A stretch of 64,000 nt of DNA from Pseudoalteromonas neustonica (GTDB lineage: Bacteria; Pseudomonadota; Gammaproteobacteria; Enterobacterales; Alteromonadaceae). Positions 27,916-36,156 of this stretch are shown here, in pieces (the first letter of the stretch is position 1; every line of letters starts with the position of its first letter). The stretch is taken from contig NZ_BDDS01000004.1 of assembly GCF_001653135.1 (NCBI RefSeq), forward strand, positions 62,001 through 126,000. The letters run 5' to 3'. The translations under genes were made by a program, and so were the position numbers. The notes beneath the pieces were generated by a model. That model worked only from the letters and a program-made list of their open reading frames with translations. It was not told the origin of the DNA and did no database searches.

Positions 27916-29478
27916 TTAACCTTTAGCTGTTGGATACAAAGCCCAGCGTTGCGTCTGAATATACTCAATCGTTTGACGAAGTAACTTATCAGTTGGACGA
28001 TCTTCTTCTAGTAAATCACAAAAACTAGCTACATCATCAATCATTGTGGTGATCTCTGGATTAAGTGCTGCGGCATCTATTTCGTTATTTAAAATGCGAA
28101 TGCGCACACCTTGTACGGCAGCCAGTAATGTTGCGGCTAATACTTGCTCTGTTAGTTGTAAAATACGTAAGCAATCACGCGCTGCAATTGTCCCCATACT
28201 TACTTTATCTTGATTGTGACACTCAGTAGAACGAGAAAATACACTCGCAGGCATTGTTAACTTAAGTGCTTCAGCAGTCCATGCAGAACAACCAATTTGT
28301 ATTGCTTTAAAACCATGGTTGATAAAGCGGCGTTCGCTAGATGCTGCACTCAAATTAGACGGTAAACCGTGGTTCATTTTCACATCAACTAACGTTGCTA
28401 TTTGACGATCCGCTAAATCAGCTAAGTTTGCTACGCAATTTTTCATTGAGTCCATTGCCATCGCAATGTGACCACCATAAAAATGACCGCCATGCAGCAC
28501 ATGCTCTCCAATACCATCGATGATAGGATTGTCATTGGCGCTATTTAGTTCATTTTCGATCATGCTGCGTAACCACGGCAGGCTATCTTCAAGCACGCCT
28601 ATTACATGTGGTGCACAGCGAATTGAGTAACGATCTTGTAATCGATGCGAGTTACGTGGATGCTCAACATGGTTTAAATCATGTTGGATACGACTTGCAA
28701 CATTTTGTTGACCTGGGTGAGGCTTAACACTAAATAAGATATCATCAAAATGATTACTGTTACCTTTAAGTGCAATGCTTGATAAGGCAGTAATACGCGT
28801 CATTAAGCGGCTAGCGTACTCACTGCGATCATATGCTTGACATGCAAGTGCGGTCATAACAGCCGTACCATTCATGATTGCCAAGCCTTCTTTAGGACGC
28901 AGTGTAATTGCTTTTAAGCCTTCAGCAGCAAATGCCTCCAACGAATTAACAACTTGATCTTTATAGTAAGTATCACGCTCACCTATTAAGCTGCCTGCAA
29001 CATATGACAGTGGTGTTAAATCGCCGCTTGCGCCTACAGAACCTTCTTGTGGGATCACAGGTATAATATCTCGGTTGATCATTTCAACCAGTAATTTTAG
29101 TAAATCCCAGCTAACACCTGAATACCCTTGCGATAATGACGCTAAACGCGCTGCTAAAATTAATTTACCCTGCTCAGGTGTAAAAAAGTCACCTAGCCCA
29201 CAACCATGAAAGCGTGTTAAATGCATTGGTAATTCATGCACTAACGACAATGGGATCTCCACTGTGCAAGAGTCACCATAACCGGTAGTTACACCATAAA
29301 TATGGCCTTCTTCAGCAAGTAGTTTGTCTAAAAAGGCCACTGCAGAATCAATTTTTTCTGCAAAATGACTATCACCTGAAAGCGCCACGGCACGATCACC
29401 TTTAACAACACTAATAATATCTTCAATTGTTAAACGGCCTGCGCCAAATAATAGGTTGTTTGATTTATTATTTTCCAT
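27916..29478 (-). CDS. Aromatic amino acid ammonia-lyase (HAL/TAL family)
   Basis: This 520-residue MIO-containing lyase has the self-processing Ala-Ser-Gly at residues 150-152 in GSVGASGDLTPLSYVAG, the catalytic loop tyrosine Y61 in IYGVTTGYG and NDNP near residue 315. At the two-residue substrate-selectivity site (HL in Rhodobacter tyrosine lyase, SH in histidine lyases and in a flavobacterial tyrosine lyase) it has F90-H91. Embedded in an aryl polyene operon, it most likely deaminates tyrosine, or possibly phenylalanine, to coumarate or cinnamate as the polyene starter. A histidine-catabolic role is unlikely, since no hut genes are present. The substrate cannot be fixed from sequence alone. 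Confidence 0.88.
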   Translation of the reverse strand: MENNKSNNLLFGAGRLTIEDIISVVKGDRAVALSGDSHFAEKIDSAVAFLDKLLAEEGHIYGVTTGYGDSCTVEIPLSLVHELPMHLTRFHGCGLGDFFTPEQGKLILAARLASLSQGYSGVSWDLLKLLVEMINRDIIPVIPQEGSVGASGDLTPLSYVAGSLIGERDTYYKDQVVNSLEAFAAEGLKAITLRPKEGLAIMNGTAVMTALACQAYDRSEYASRLMTRITALSSIALKGNSNHFDDILFSVKPHPGQQNVASRIQHDLNHVEHPRNSHRLQDRYSIRCAPHVIGVLEDSLPWLRSMIENELNSANDNPIIDGIGEHVLHGGHFYGGHIAMAMDSMKNCVANLADLADRQIATLVDVKMNHGLPSNLSAASSERRFINHGFKAIQIGCSAWTAEALKLTMPASVFSRSTECHNQDKVSMGTIAARDCLRILQLTEQVLAATLLAAVQGVRIRILNNEIDAAALNPEITTMIDDVASFCDLLEEDRPTDKLLRQTIEYIQTQRWALYPTAKG

Positions 29479-29498
29479 TTACTTCATTCTCCAGATAT

Positions 29499-30488
29499 TT
29501 AGCTAGGCTTTGAATCTTTGTCGGTGGCTTTTTGCCAAAAATTAAAAAAATTGTACCATTGATACGGTGCTTTTTTACAATAAAACTCTAAACGCTGTGC
29601 GAACTTAGTCGCCATCGATTGAAAGTAGGCTTGACGCTCTTTACGTTTAACTTTAATGGGGTCAGCAAACTTCTCTATATACGTTTTATAGCGCCCTTGT
29701 TCGTTAATACAAAACATTAAGAACACTGGGCATTCCATGATATTTGCTAATGCAAAAGGACCCACCGCAAACGGGGCTTCTTCACCTAAAAATGGAGCAT
29801 GATGCACACTGTTAGGATTATTAACTGAAGTACGGTCTGCAAAAATAATAACCGCTTCACCGTCATCTAATTTTTGCTTTAACTTAATTGTATCATCTGG
29901 ACCAAAGTTATTGATATGAATAAAATTAATTGCTGCATCTTGGTTTACTTTTTTCAAAAAGTTGTTGAATGATGGAGTATGCTCGTTATATGTAATCACA
30001 TTGAGTGGACGTTTATTATCCCCCATACTGAAAATAGCACGGCAAATTTCCATATTCCCTAAGTGCGCACTAAAAATCACGGCACCTTTAGCGTCAAGTA
30101 ATTGCTGATAACCTTCTGGTGTGGCTATTTCCAAGTCTTTAATGTTCACTTTGCCAAGCCATGCATCAAACTTATCTAAAATTGCCATTCCAAATGAAAA
30201 ATACAGTTTAAAGCCTTGCTTAAAGCGTGCCCAGCCAGTGCGTTTATTTTCACCCATACTGGTATTGAGATTATCAAGATAATGCCAAATGGCTTGGCGT
30301 GATAAACGCCCTGTGACATAGAAATAAAACATAACGGGTGTTAAAACAATTTTAAACAGCCATTTACCAAATACTTTATAAATAAATACCAGTACTTCAA
30401 TACCAAACATTGAACCACGCTCTTTAAGCTGTGACCAATGAAATGGTTTTTCCGTTTTGTTCTGTGGTATTTTTGTTTGCTCAGACAC
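29499..30488 (-). CDS. LpxL/HtrB-like lipid acyltransferase
   Basis: This 329-residue protein has an amphipathic or hydrophobic N-terminal segment and the lysophospholipid-acyltransferase motif FSAHLGNMEICR (H followed after four residues by E, near 140). A second conserved block is VIIFADRTSV. In APE loci an acyltransferase of this type sits with a glycosyltransferase-2 domain, and here they are separate adjacent genes. The pair probably builds the lipid or glycan anchor that carries the polyene. Confidence 0.82.
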   Translation of the reverse strand: MSEQTKIPQNKTEKPFHWSQLKERGSMFGIEVLVFIYKVFGKWLFKIVLTPVMFYFYVTGRLSRQAIWHYLDNLNTSMGENKRTGWARFKQGFKLYFSFGMAILDKFDAWLGKVNIKDLEIATPEGYQQLLDAKGAVIFSAHLGNMEICRAIFSMGDNKRPLNVITYNEHTPSFNNFLKKVNQDAAINFIHINNFGPDDTIKLKQKLDDGEAVIIFADRTSVNNPNSVHHAPFLGEEAPFAVGPFALANIMECPVFLMFCINEQGRYKTYIEKFADPIKVKRKERQAYFQSMATKFAQRLEFYCKKAPYQWYNFFNFWQKATDKDSKPS

Positions 30489-30497
30489 GCATAATCC

Positions 30498-31235
30498 CTA
30501 TTTAAATTTATTTGCTATTAATCGCGGTAAACGCCATAGCATGCCACATACCAAGCGCGTGTGCATTTTTGAAATCAACACGTTATCGTCCCACACATTA
30601 AAATGAGATACGCCATTTTCAGGGTAATGAACCTTGGTTTTAATAAATTCAACCGGTGTGCCTTGCCAAAACAGTTTGACCATCACCTCTATGTCAAAAT
30701 CCATTTTATACCCCAGCTTAGTGCTACTGATAAGCTGACTATAGGCAGCGAGTGGGTAAATACGAAAACCACACATAGTATCTTTGAGCGCAAAGGATAA
30801 AGTTTCTATATAGACCCAAAAGTGAGTAATAAAACGTCCATAGTAGCGCCCTTTTGAAATAGACTCATCGTATATAGGCTGCCCACTTACCAATGCATTT
30901 GGCTGAAATTTCGAGCGAACAATGAGCTGTTCAACATCATTTAAGTCATGCTGGCCATCGGCATCAACTTGGATTGCGTGGCTCCAACCAGCTTCATACG
31001 CATGCGCTAAGCCGGTTTGCACTGCAGCCCCTTTACCGCCATTTTCGGTGCGGCGTACTAAAGTTACTAACGCAAACTGGGCATCAATTTGCTCAAGAAT
31101 TCGCTGAGTTTTTTCATTGCTTCCATCATCAACCAAGATAATCGGCAACTTAAAATTAGCTAAAGCAATGATCGTATCGAGGATCACTAAATCGTGATTG
31201 TAATTAGGGATCACAAATCCATATTGGCTTGGCAT
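30498..31235 (-). CDS. Family 2 glycosyltransferase
   Basis: This 245-residue GT-A enzyme has FVIPNYNHD, IILVDDGSN (about 31-39), RRTENGGKGAAVQTG and the metal-binding VDADGQHD (about 92-99). It resembles polyprenyl-phosphate-type or lipid glycosyltransferases, although no C-terminal membrane helices are seen. It lies between the dehydratase ApeI-like gene and the LpxL-like acyltransferase, so it probably glycosylates the lipid carrier of the polyene. The donor sugar is unknown. Confidence 0.82.
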   Translation of the reverse strand: MPSQYGFVIPNYNHDLVILDTIIALANFKLPIILVDDGSNEKTQRILEQIDAQFALVTLVRRTENGGKGAAVQTGLAHAYEAGWSHAIQVDADGQHDLNDVEQLIVRSKFQPNALVSGQPIYDESISKGRYYGRFITHFWVYIETLSFALKDTMCGFRIYPLAAYSQLISSTKLGYKMDFDIEVMVKLFWQGTPVEFIKTKVHYPENGVSHFNVWDDNVLISKMHTRLVCGMLWRLPRLIANKFK

Positions 31236-31247
31236 TATCAGTTACTC

Positions 31248-31604
31248 TTATTCATCAGCAAGGACAACTTTACCAGATGCATGTTGGCCATGCTCTGAGC
31301 TGTAACTGAAGCTATATTTAGTGTCTTTCATTTTTTTAAGTAGTAAATCTACTTGATAATTAGGCTGCACAATAATTTGAAATTTCAACGCATCAACCGA
31401 GATCACTTTTTGGGGATCTACATTTAAATATTTGTTTAAGTAATGCATTACCCAGTCAAGTTGTGCAACACCTGGCAAAATAGCAGCTTGAGTAAAGTGA
31501 CCTTGAAAATAATATAAATTTTCAGGAATTAATAAACGCAATTGCACATGCTCAGGGCTTTGCTCTATTACGTCACAAATCGGTTTGTATACAAAATCAG
31601 TCAA
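31248..31604 (-). CDS. apeI: 3-hydroxyacyl-ACP dehydratase, FabA/FabZ-like (ApeI-like)
   Basis: This small hotdog protein has LYYFQGHFTQAAILPGVAQLDW, which contains the active-site histidine and the conserved LPGV. I take a TTG start at 31602-31604 (MTDFVYKPICDVI, 118 residues) because GGAG lies 7 bases upstream and it overlaps the ligase stop. An earlier in-frame TTG at 31629-31631 would add nine residues from inside the ligase gene. It probably works with the ApeP-like subunit. Confidence 0.8.
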   Translation of the reverse strand: MTDFVYKPICDVIEQSPEHVQLRLLIPENLYYFQGHFTQAAILPGVAQLDWVMHYLNKYLNVDPQKVISVDALKFQIIVQPNYQVDLLLKKMKDTKYSFSYSSEHGQHASGKVVLADE

Positions 31605-32937
31605 ACAACTTCTCCAATTGCGTTTTCTCAAGTTTGCCTTGTGTGTTGTAAGGCAAAACTGATAAATAGCGAAACTTGCGCGGGATCACTAGTGGCTCAA
31701 AAAAGGCCTTTAAATGATTTTTTAAAGCCTGCGAAAATTTAAACTTACCTTGCTCTGCTAATGCAATTTCACCTTGTTCGGTTAACACTAACACCGCACC
31801 AATTTCACTACGTTTTTGTTGTTGGGTATTTTCAAGCAGCAATATATAGCATTCATCAACCCACTGATATTCATTAATGCGTTGCGTGATCTCATCTAAA
31901 GAACAGCGTTTTTCTTCAATTTTGACAACTCGGTCAGCGCGGCCTAATAAATTAAAGTGGCCACTATCAAGTAACTCCACTCGATCATCCGTTTTATACC
32001 ACTGTCCGCCATCCACATAAGGTGATGAAATAATTAACTGCTGTAAATCATCACGCTTTATTTTTATTGGGCTAAATGCTTGCCATATTGATGATAAACT
32101 TTGTTGCCGCCAAGCAATACCTCCTGTTTCGGTACTGCCGAGCACTTCAATAGGCGCATGCGTTAATTGTTCTTGTAACAGTTGCGCAGCACCACTTTGC
32201 AAAGGCCCACCTGATGAAAAGCAACTACGCAATTTCTCTTTTACGGGTATAAGCACATTGTCTTGTACTAAACGATGATAATAAGCGGGGCTGCTAATTA
32301 AAGTAAAATCCTGTACATCTGCGCTTTTACCATTAAGTTCAATAAAGTGAAGCAAGTGCTCAGGGTATTCAAAGCTTTTTAAACAAACATCTCGGCCTGA
32401 ATATAACGGCCAAAGTAATTTAAATAATAAGCCATATATATGTTGGTGTGATACCGTTGCTACAATCACAGTATCTTTAAGTGTTTCGCCAAACTGGGCT
32501 TGCAGTACATCCACTTCTTGTATCAACTGCTTGAAGGTCTTATCTATCGCTTTTGGCTTACCTGATGATCCTGAAGTAAAGAAACGAATTACAGTGTCTT
32601 CATTAATTTCAATATCAGCAATATGCTTACTCTTTATTTCTCCAGAAAATGTTACTTTAGCAGGTGCTAAACGTGTATCTCCTGTAAATTCATCAGCATG
32701 GTTAAGGCATTGTGTAAGCTGTTCTGGCTGGCCATTTTGCGGTAAAACAATCGACTTATCTGCCACCAACAATGCAAAAAATAGTACACTAAATTGATAA
32801 CTATCAGCATCAAACAACAGCCAGGTTTGTGCCGATTGCGCAGAAAACTGTTCAGCGTGTGCAATTACCTGTTGCTGCCACATCGCGAAATCATGATTCT
32901 CACCATAAAAATAGGAGTTATTAGTCGGCCATTTCAT
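31597..32937 (-). CDS. apeH: Acyl-CoA synthetase/AMP ligase for the aryl starter (ApeH-like)
   Basis: This 446-residue ANL-superfamily adenylating enzyme has the P-loop FFTSGSSGKPKAIDKTF (about 137-153), an LGSTETGGIAW segment and the hinge aspartate region YKTDDRVELLDSG. It should activate the aromatic acid made by the ammonia-lyase and load it onto an ACP. It overlaps the preceding membrane-protein gene by 17 bases and the ApeI-like gene by a few bases. Confidence 0.88.
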   Translation of the reverse strand: MKWPTNNSYFYGENHDFAMWQQQVIAHAEQFSAQSAQTWLLFDADSYQFSVLFFALLVADKSIVLPQNGQPEQLTQCLNHADEFTGDTRLAPAKVTFSGEIKSKHIADIEINEDTVIRFFTSGSSGKPKAIDKTFKQLIQEVDVLQAQFGETLKDTVIVATVSHQHIYGLLFKLLWPLYSGRDVCLKSFEYPEHLLHFIELNGKSADVQDFTLISSPAYYHRLVQDNVLIPVKEKLRSCFSSGGPLQSGAAQLLQEQLTHAPIEVLGSTETGGIAWRQQSLSSIWQAFSPIKIKRDDLQQLIISSPYVDGGQWYKTDDRVELLDSGHFNLLGRADRVVKIEEKRCSLDEITQRINEYQWVDECYILLLENTQQQKRSEIGAVLVLTEQGEIALAEQGKFKFSQALKNHLKAFFEPLVIPRKFRYLSVLPYNTQGKLEKTQLEKLFD

Positions 32938-33487
32938 TTGCTTTATTTTTTGCCTTTTGCCATTTTCTTATTATTAATTCTATTGCCATGACTAATCCCA
33001 TTAACAGATACGAGATCAAACCATTGTAGGTTAACCATACTTTCGGATCTGGGTGAAACACCGTTGCGGTAGCGATCACACCGTTAATGATAAAAAAGCC
33101 ACACCACACTTTCGTCACTGCACGCGTATACTTCTTGCCATGTGCATCAAGGGTTTCGAATTTTCCTGCAATAATTTCTACAACGCTTGGTGGCTTATAA
33201 AGTGAATAAGCAAATACAGCTAAAAAGCAGCTATTGATCACCACGGGATAAAACTTAAGTGCTAATTCTGAATTGGCAAACGTGGCAAATAATAATAATC
33301 CAAGCCCACTAATTGTCATTACATGAAAATGCGGGATTGTTGCTTTGCTATCCTTTACTAACCAGTGTCGCAGCAGTAATACCACTGCAAACACCCCGCC
33401 AACCAATGCAGGCTCACTAAATTGCAGACCAAAATACACCACTAAGGGGTATAATAACAGCAACCCAGCCAGTAGCGCTTTTTTCAT
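32921..33487 (-). CDS. COG4648-like membrane protein of the pigment operon
   Basis: This 188-residue protein has about five or six hydrophobic segments and a basic tail (RKWQKAKNKANE). It resembles the COG4648 membrane proteins that sit between the ACPs and the ligase in APE operons. No catalytic motif is evident. Its position suggests a role in the membrane part of polyene-lipid assembly. Confidence 0.75.
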   Translation of the reverse strand: MKKALLAGLLLLYPLVVYFGLQFSEPALVGGVFAVVLLLRHWLVKDSKATIPHFHVMTISGLGLLLFATFANSELALKFYPVVINSCFLAVFAYSLYKPPSVVEIIAGKFETLDAHGKKYTRAVTKVWCGFFIINGVIATATVFHPDPKVWLTYNGLISYLLMGLVMAIELIIRKWQKAKNKANEMAD

Positions 33488-33756
33488 TAAGCGTCTGCTA
33501 TCATTAGCTTTTCTACAGCATCAATCACATCTTGCACAGTACGCACTTGTTTAAAATCGTTAGGTTCGATTTTTTTACCTGTTTGCTCACGTAGTTTTAC
33601 TACTAAATCAACGGCATCAATACTATCAAGATCTAAATCTTCATATAAGTTTGCGGTGCGGGTAATGTCTTCTGCGTCAATTTCAAAATATTCTTGCAGA
33701 ATTTCGCTTAACATTGCGAAAATTTTATCACCGTTATTCATGTTTTCATTACTCAT
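33487..33756 (-). CDS. apeF: Acyl carrier protein (ApeF-like)
   Basis: This 89-residue ACP has the phosphopantetheine serine S45 in DLDLDSIDAVDL. The ATG at 33754-33756 is chosen because GGAAG lies just upstream. An in-frame TTG at 33766-33768 is the alternative. One of two adjacent ACPs in the core operon, it probably carries the starter or the growing polyene. A one-base overlap joins it to the membrane-protein gene. Confidence 0.9.
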   Translation of the reverse strand: MSNENMNNGDKIFAMLSEILQEYFEIDAEDITRTANLYEDLDLDSIDAVDLVVKLREQTGKKIEPNDFKQVRTVQDVIDAVEKLMIADA

Positions 33757-33795
33757 AGTTACTTCCAAACAATACAGTTTTAGAACTGCAATAAA

Positions 33796-34053
33796 TTATG
33801 CCCGTGTTGAGGCAATAAAATCACACAAGGTTTTAACCGAGTAAAAATGTTTTTTACTATCATCGGTATTGCCATCGATTTTCACATCGTATGCTTTTTT
33901 AATAGCTACACCTAATTCCAATGCATCAATTGAATCTAGTCCTAAGCCATCAACAAATAATGCTTCTTCGTCGTTAATATCTGTTGCTTCAATATCTTCA
34001 AGATCTAACGTTTCGATGATAAGTTGTTTTACTTCAGTGCTTAAATCACTCAT
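33796..34053 (-). CDS. apeE: Acyl carrier protein (ApeE-like)
   Basis: This 85-residue ACP has its attachment serine at S41 in LGLDSIDALEL. The ATG at 34051-34053 overlaps the end of the acyltransferase gene by 8 bases and begins a canonical ACP helix. A longer in-frame reading would add 13 residues from within the acyltransferase gene and is not favoured. It is the second core carrier protein. Confidence 0.9.
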   Translation of the reverse strand: MSDLSTEVKQLIIETLDLEDIEATDINDEEALFVDGLGLDSIDALELGVAIKKAYDVKIDGNTDDSKKHFYSVKTLCDFIASTRA

Positions 34054-34822
34054 GTTTTGATTTTTCCTCGTTAAAATAAGCTTGTAAATCACGCGTTAAC
34101 TGCCTGACGCTATTAGATAATTGTTCGCCGTGTAAATAAGGTTCAATTAAATAAGGGGGCAGTACACGCATTTTGAAAGTAAAACGGCGATCAGTAACCT
34201 GATACCATTTTTGACCTTTCGTTAATGTGACTGGACTGACATCTATCAGTACTGGCAACATATCTACTTCAGTACGAAGCGCGATATTGGCTGCGCCACG
34301 TTTAAATTTCCATGTATTTCCAGGGGTACTTCTCGTCCCTTCAGGGAATACAATAAGATTGTTACCGCGAGCAAAACTTTGTTGGCATTGCCCTAAAAAA
34401 TAATCAGGATCTGCATCATTATTTATATAACCGGTGGCTTTAACAACGCCTTTGAGAAAAGGGTTTTTCCATAAATCAGCTTTAACCACGCAATCAGCAT
34501 GACGTACAATAGAAATGAGCACAACCACATCAATTAAGGATGGGTGATTAGCAATAATCAACTGTCCTTTCGCGTGTTTTATTTCATCAAGCTTATCGAT
34601 GTCTAATCGTAGTATGCCGACTAAGCGCATATAACCTACAAAAAACTTAAATGAGTAATGTACCGCAGTGCGTGCGGCTTGATTACGCTGATTGATATCA
34701 CGATAAATTAACCGTTGGATTGAAAACACCAAAATAGACAGCACCAAACCACCGCCACTAAATAAGGCAAACGCACTGCCTGTGGCAAATACGCGATATA
34801 TTTTTATCAATTTTGCTTTCAT
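34046..34822 (-). CDS. apeD: PlsC-type 1-acylglycerol-phosphate acyltransferase-like protein (ApeD-like)
   Basis: This 258-residue acyltransferase has the HX4D motif in IANHPSLIDVVV (about 76-87), the FPEGTRST block (about 138-145) and an N-terminal membrane segment. The start at 34820-34822 forms an ATGA overlap with the KS-like gene stop, the usual sign of coupling. A longer in-frame reading is possible but less likely. It probably transfers an acyl or polyene group to a glycerolipid-like acceptor. Confidence 0.82.
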   Translation of the reverse strand: MKAKLIKIYRVFATGSAFALFSGGGLVLSILVFSIQRLIYRDINQRNQAARTAVHYSFKFFVGYMRLVGILRLDIDKLDEIKHAKGQLIIANHPSLIDVVVLISIVRHADCVVKADLWKNPFLKGVVKATGYINNDADPDYFLGQCQQSFARGNNLIVFPEGTRSTPGNTWKFKRGAANIALRTEVDMLPVLIDVSPVTLTKGQKWYQVTDRRFTFKMRVLPPYLIEPYLHGEQLSNSVRQLTRDLQAYFNEEKSKHE

Positions 34823-35550
34823 GAACGCGTTAACTGCCACTTATAACGTTTAGAACAAGTAGAAAGTTGTTGCTGTTGTGAGAAGTAAAACTTTAAAAAA
34901 TCCAGCGCCTGTAGTTGTAGGTTTTCGGCTGATTGCACATTATCATGGCCAACACATTCAATACTATAATTATCGACACTATCGCTAGCTTCAATTAATA
35001 AGCCGACGGCAATATTATCAGCGTGTTGCTGTACGTAATTCTGATAATGCTCAGGGACGGCTTGATCACTGTATACGTATAAAATACGTTTATATTTACG
35101 GGTATGTAGTTTAGCAACTGCATCTACTAAGCCCATAAAAAAGCTATCTTCACCCGCAGATACAGCGCTTAACGGGGCTTTATTACCTGTGTAAATACTA
35201 AACAAACCACCCACAGCATTATGGACTGATAGGCCAAAGTGCGTTGGCGAAAGTGCTTCTTTACTCGCGACATCTGCTATTAATTTACTTGTTTTGTGTA
35301 AGTCACCATGACGAGACGAAAAAACACTGGGAATTTCATGTTGATACGTATCACTTGCAGTTAAAGCGCAGTGTAATGTCAGTTTGGCAAACGCACTTAA
35401 GCGTCGACGCTGCATTGCAGGTATCTGTTTTAATTCAGGAAGAGTTAACGTTTGCGCCTGTATACTGACGTTGTTTGCAAAAGCCTGCCAATCTTCAAGG
35501 CAAGTTTTACCATCGCCCCAAGCGATACATTTTTTTATGGCAAATTTCAA
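34819..35550 (-). CDS. apeC: KS-like chain-length-factor protein (ApeC-like)
   Basis: This 243-residue protein resembles the ketoacyl-synthase-like family PF13723. PAMQRRRLSAFAKLTLHCAL and HFGLSVHNAVGGLFSIYTG match the N-terminal half of a KS, and PLSAVSAGEDSF stands where a KS has its cysteine. It is therefore probably the non-catalytic partner of the ApeO-like ketosynthase. The start is a TTG (35548-35550), with AAGGA 8 bases upstream, and a good promoter lies at 35594-35622. It is the first gene of the core APE operon. Confidence 0.8.
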   Translation of the reverse strand: MKFAIKKCIAWGDGKTCLEDWQAFANNVSIQAQTLTLPELKQIPAMQRRRLSAFAKLTLHCALTASDTYQHEIPSVFSSRHGDLHKTSKLIADVASKEALSPTHFGLSVHNAVGGLFSIYTGNKAPLSAVSAGEDSFFMGLVDAVAKLHTRKYKRILYVYSDQAVPEHYQNYVQQHADNIAVGLLIEASDSVDNYSIECVGHDNVQSAENLQLQALDFLKFYFSQQQQLSTCSKRYKWQLTRS

Positions 35551-35593
35551 CGTAACAGTCCTTATTACAAAGGTGGTGACAAAAAGAGGCTAA

Positions 35594-35622
35594 ATTCTAC
35601 AGTTGTGCTACCGCTGATTCAA
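35594..35622 (-). promoter_or_regulatory. Predicted sigma-70 promoter of the core APE operon
   Basis: On the minus strand TTGAAT (35617-35622) and TAGAAT (35594-35599) are separated by exactly 17 bases. This gives a transcript start near 35587 and a short leader before the TTG start at 35550. It lies in the only sizeable gap (96 bp) inside the pigment gene series. Confidence 0.55.
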
Positions 35623-35646
35623 GGAAAACCCGCAGAAACGTTCGCG

Positions 35647-36153
35647 TTAGCTGGAAAAACCATCATTTTCTATGATTTTAACCCAACATTGGCGTACTTT
35701 CTCGTCTTCTTGCCACACGACGACTACACCGTGATCGATTAAGTTTGAACCCATATCAGCTTCAGCTAATACCTGGTTTTTGACCATCGCCTGCTCACTG
35801 CTGCCTAAAAATATATTGGGGCCATCTATCCCAAATGTATTTGCAAGGTAATAATTAGCTGCATTACCCACACTTGCAACAAAGCTTAATGGTTTTATAG
35901 CGTGCGCGTTGTGCATATCTCGTAGCATTGACTGCATTAGTTCGCTTGAAAAATAATCAGCGCAACTATATAAACCACAACGTTTACTGAGCTGGATGTC
36001 ACCTTTAGCTCGATAAACAGCAAGTAAAGCAATTAATGTAAACGCATCCATTCTACGTACAACTAAACCGGTTTCTTGCTTTACTTGTTGTCGTAAGCTT
36101 TTTATATCTAAACTCTTTTCAAAGCTAATATGACTCGTTGCTAATTCTTTCAT
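35647..36153 (-). CDS. Short KS-like protein lacking the catalytic cysteine
   Basis: This 168-residue protein looks like the first half of a ketosynthase. RRMDAFTLIALLAVYRA, SFVASVGNAANYYLANTFGIDGPN and LIDHGVVVVWQED follow the KS fold. The active-site position reads LGSSEQAMV, with no cysteine, and the second half with the histidines is absent. The ATG lies 3 bases after the stop of a complete KS gene. It could be a shortened chain-length-factor or a scaffold for that KS. The reading frame is open and well spaced, so I treat it as a gene rather than debris. Confidence 0.7.
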   Translation of the reverse strand: MKELATSHISFEKSLDIKSLRQQVKQETGLVVRRMDAFTLIALLAVYRAKGDIQLSKRCGLYSCADYFSSELMQSMLRDMHNAHAIKPLSFVASVGNAANYYLANTFGIDGPNIFLGSSEQAMVKNQVLAEADMGSNLIDHGVVVVWQEDEKVRQCWVKIIENDGFSS

Positions 36154-36156
36154 TCG

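Noticed and set aside
27916-29478. hutH of histidine degradation
   Set aside because: No hutU, hutI or hutG nearby, and the gene sits 2-20 bases from pigment genes on both sides.
19173-34053. Housekeeping fatty-acid synthesis (fab) cluster
   Set aside because: No fabD, fabH or enoyl reductase is present, while an ammonia-lyase, AMP ligase, MMPL exporter, LolA-like protein and lipid acyltransferases are. The order matches aryl polyene loci.
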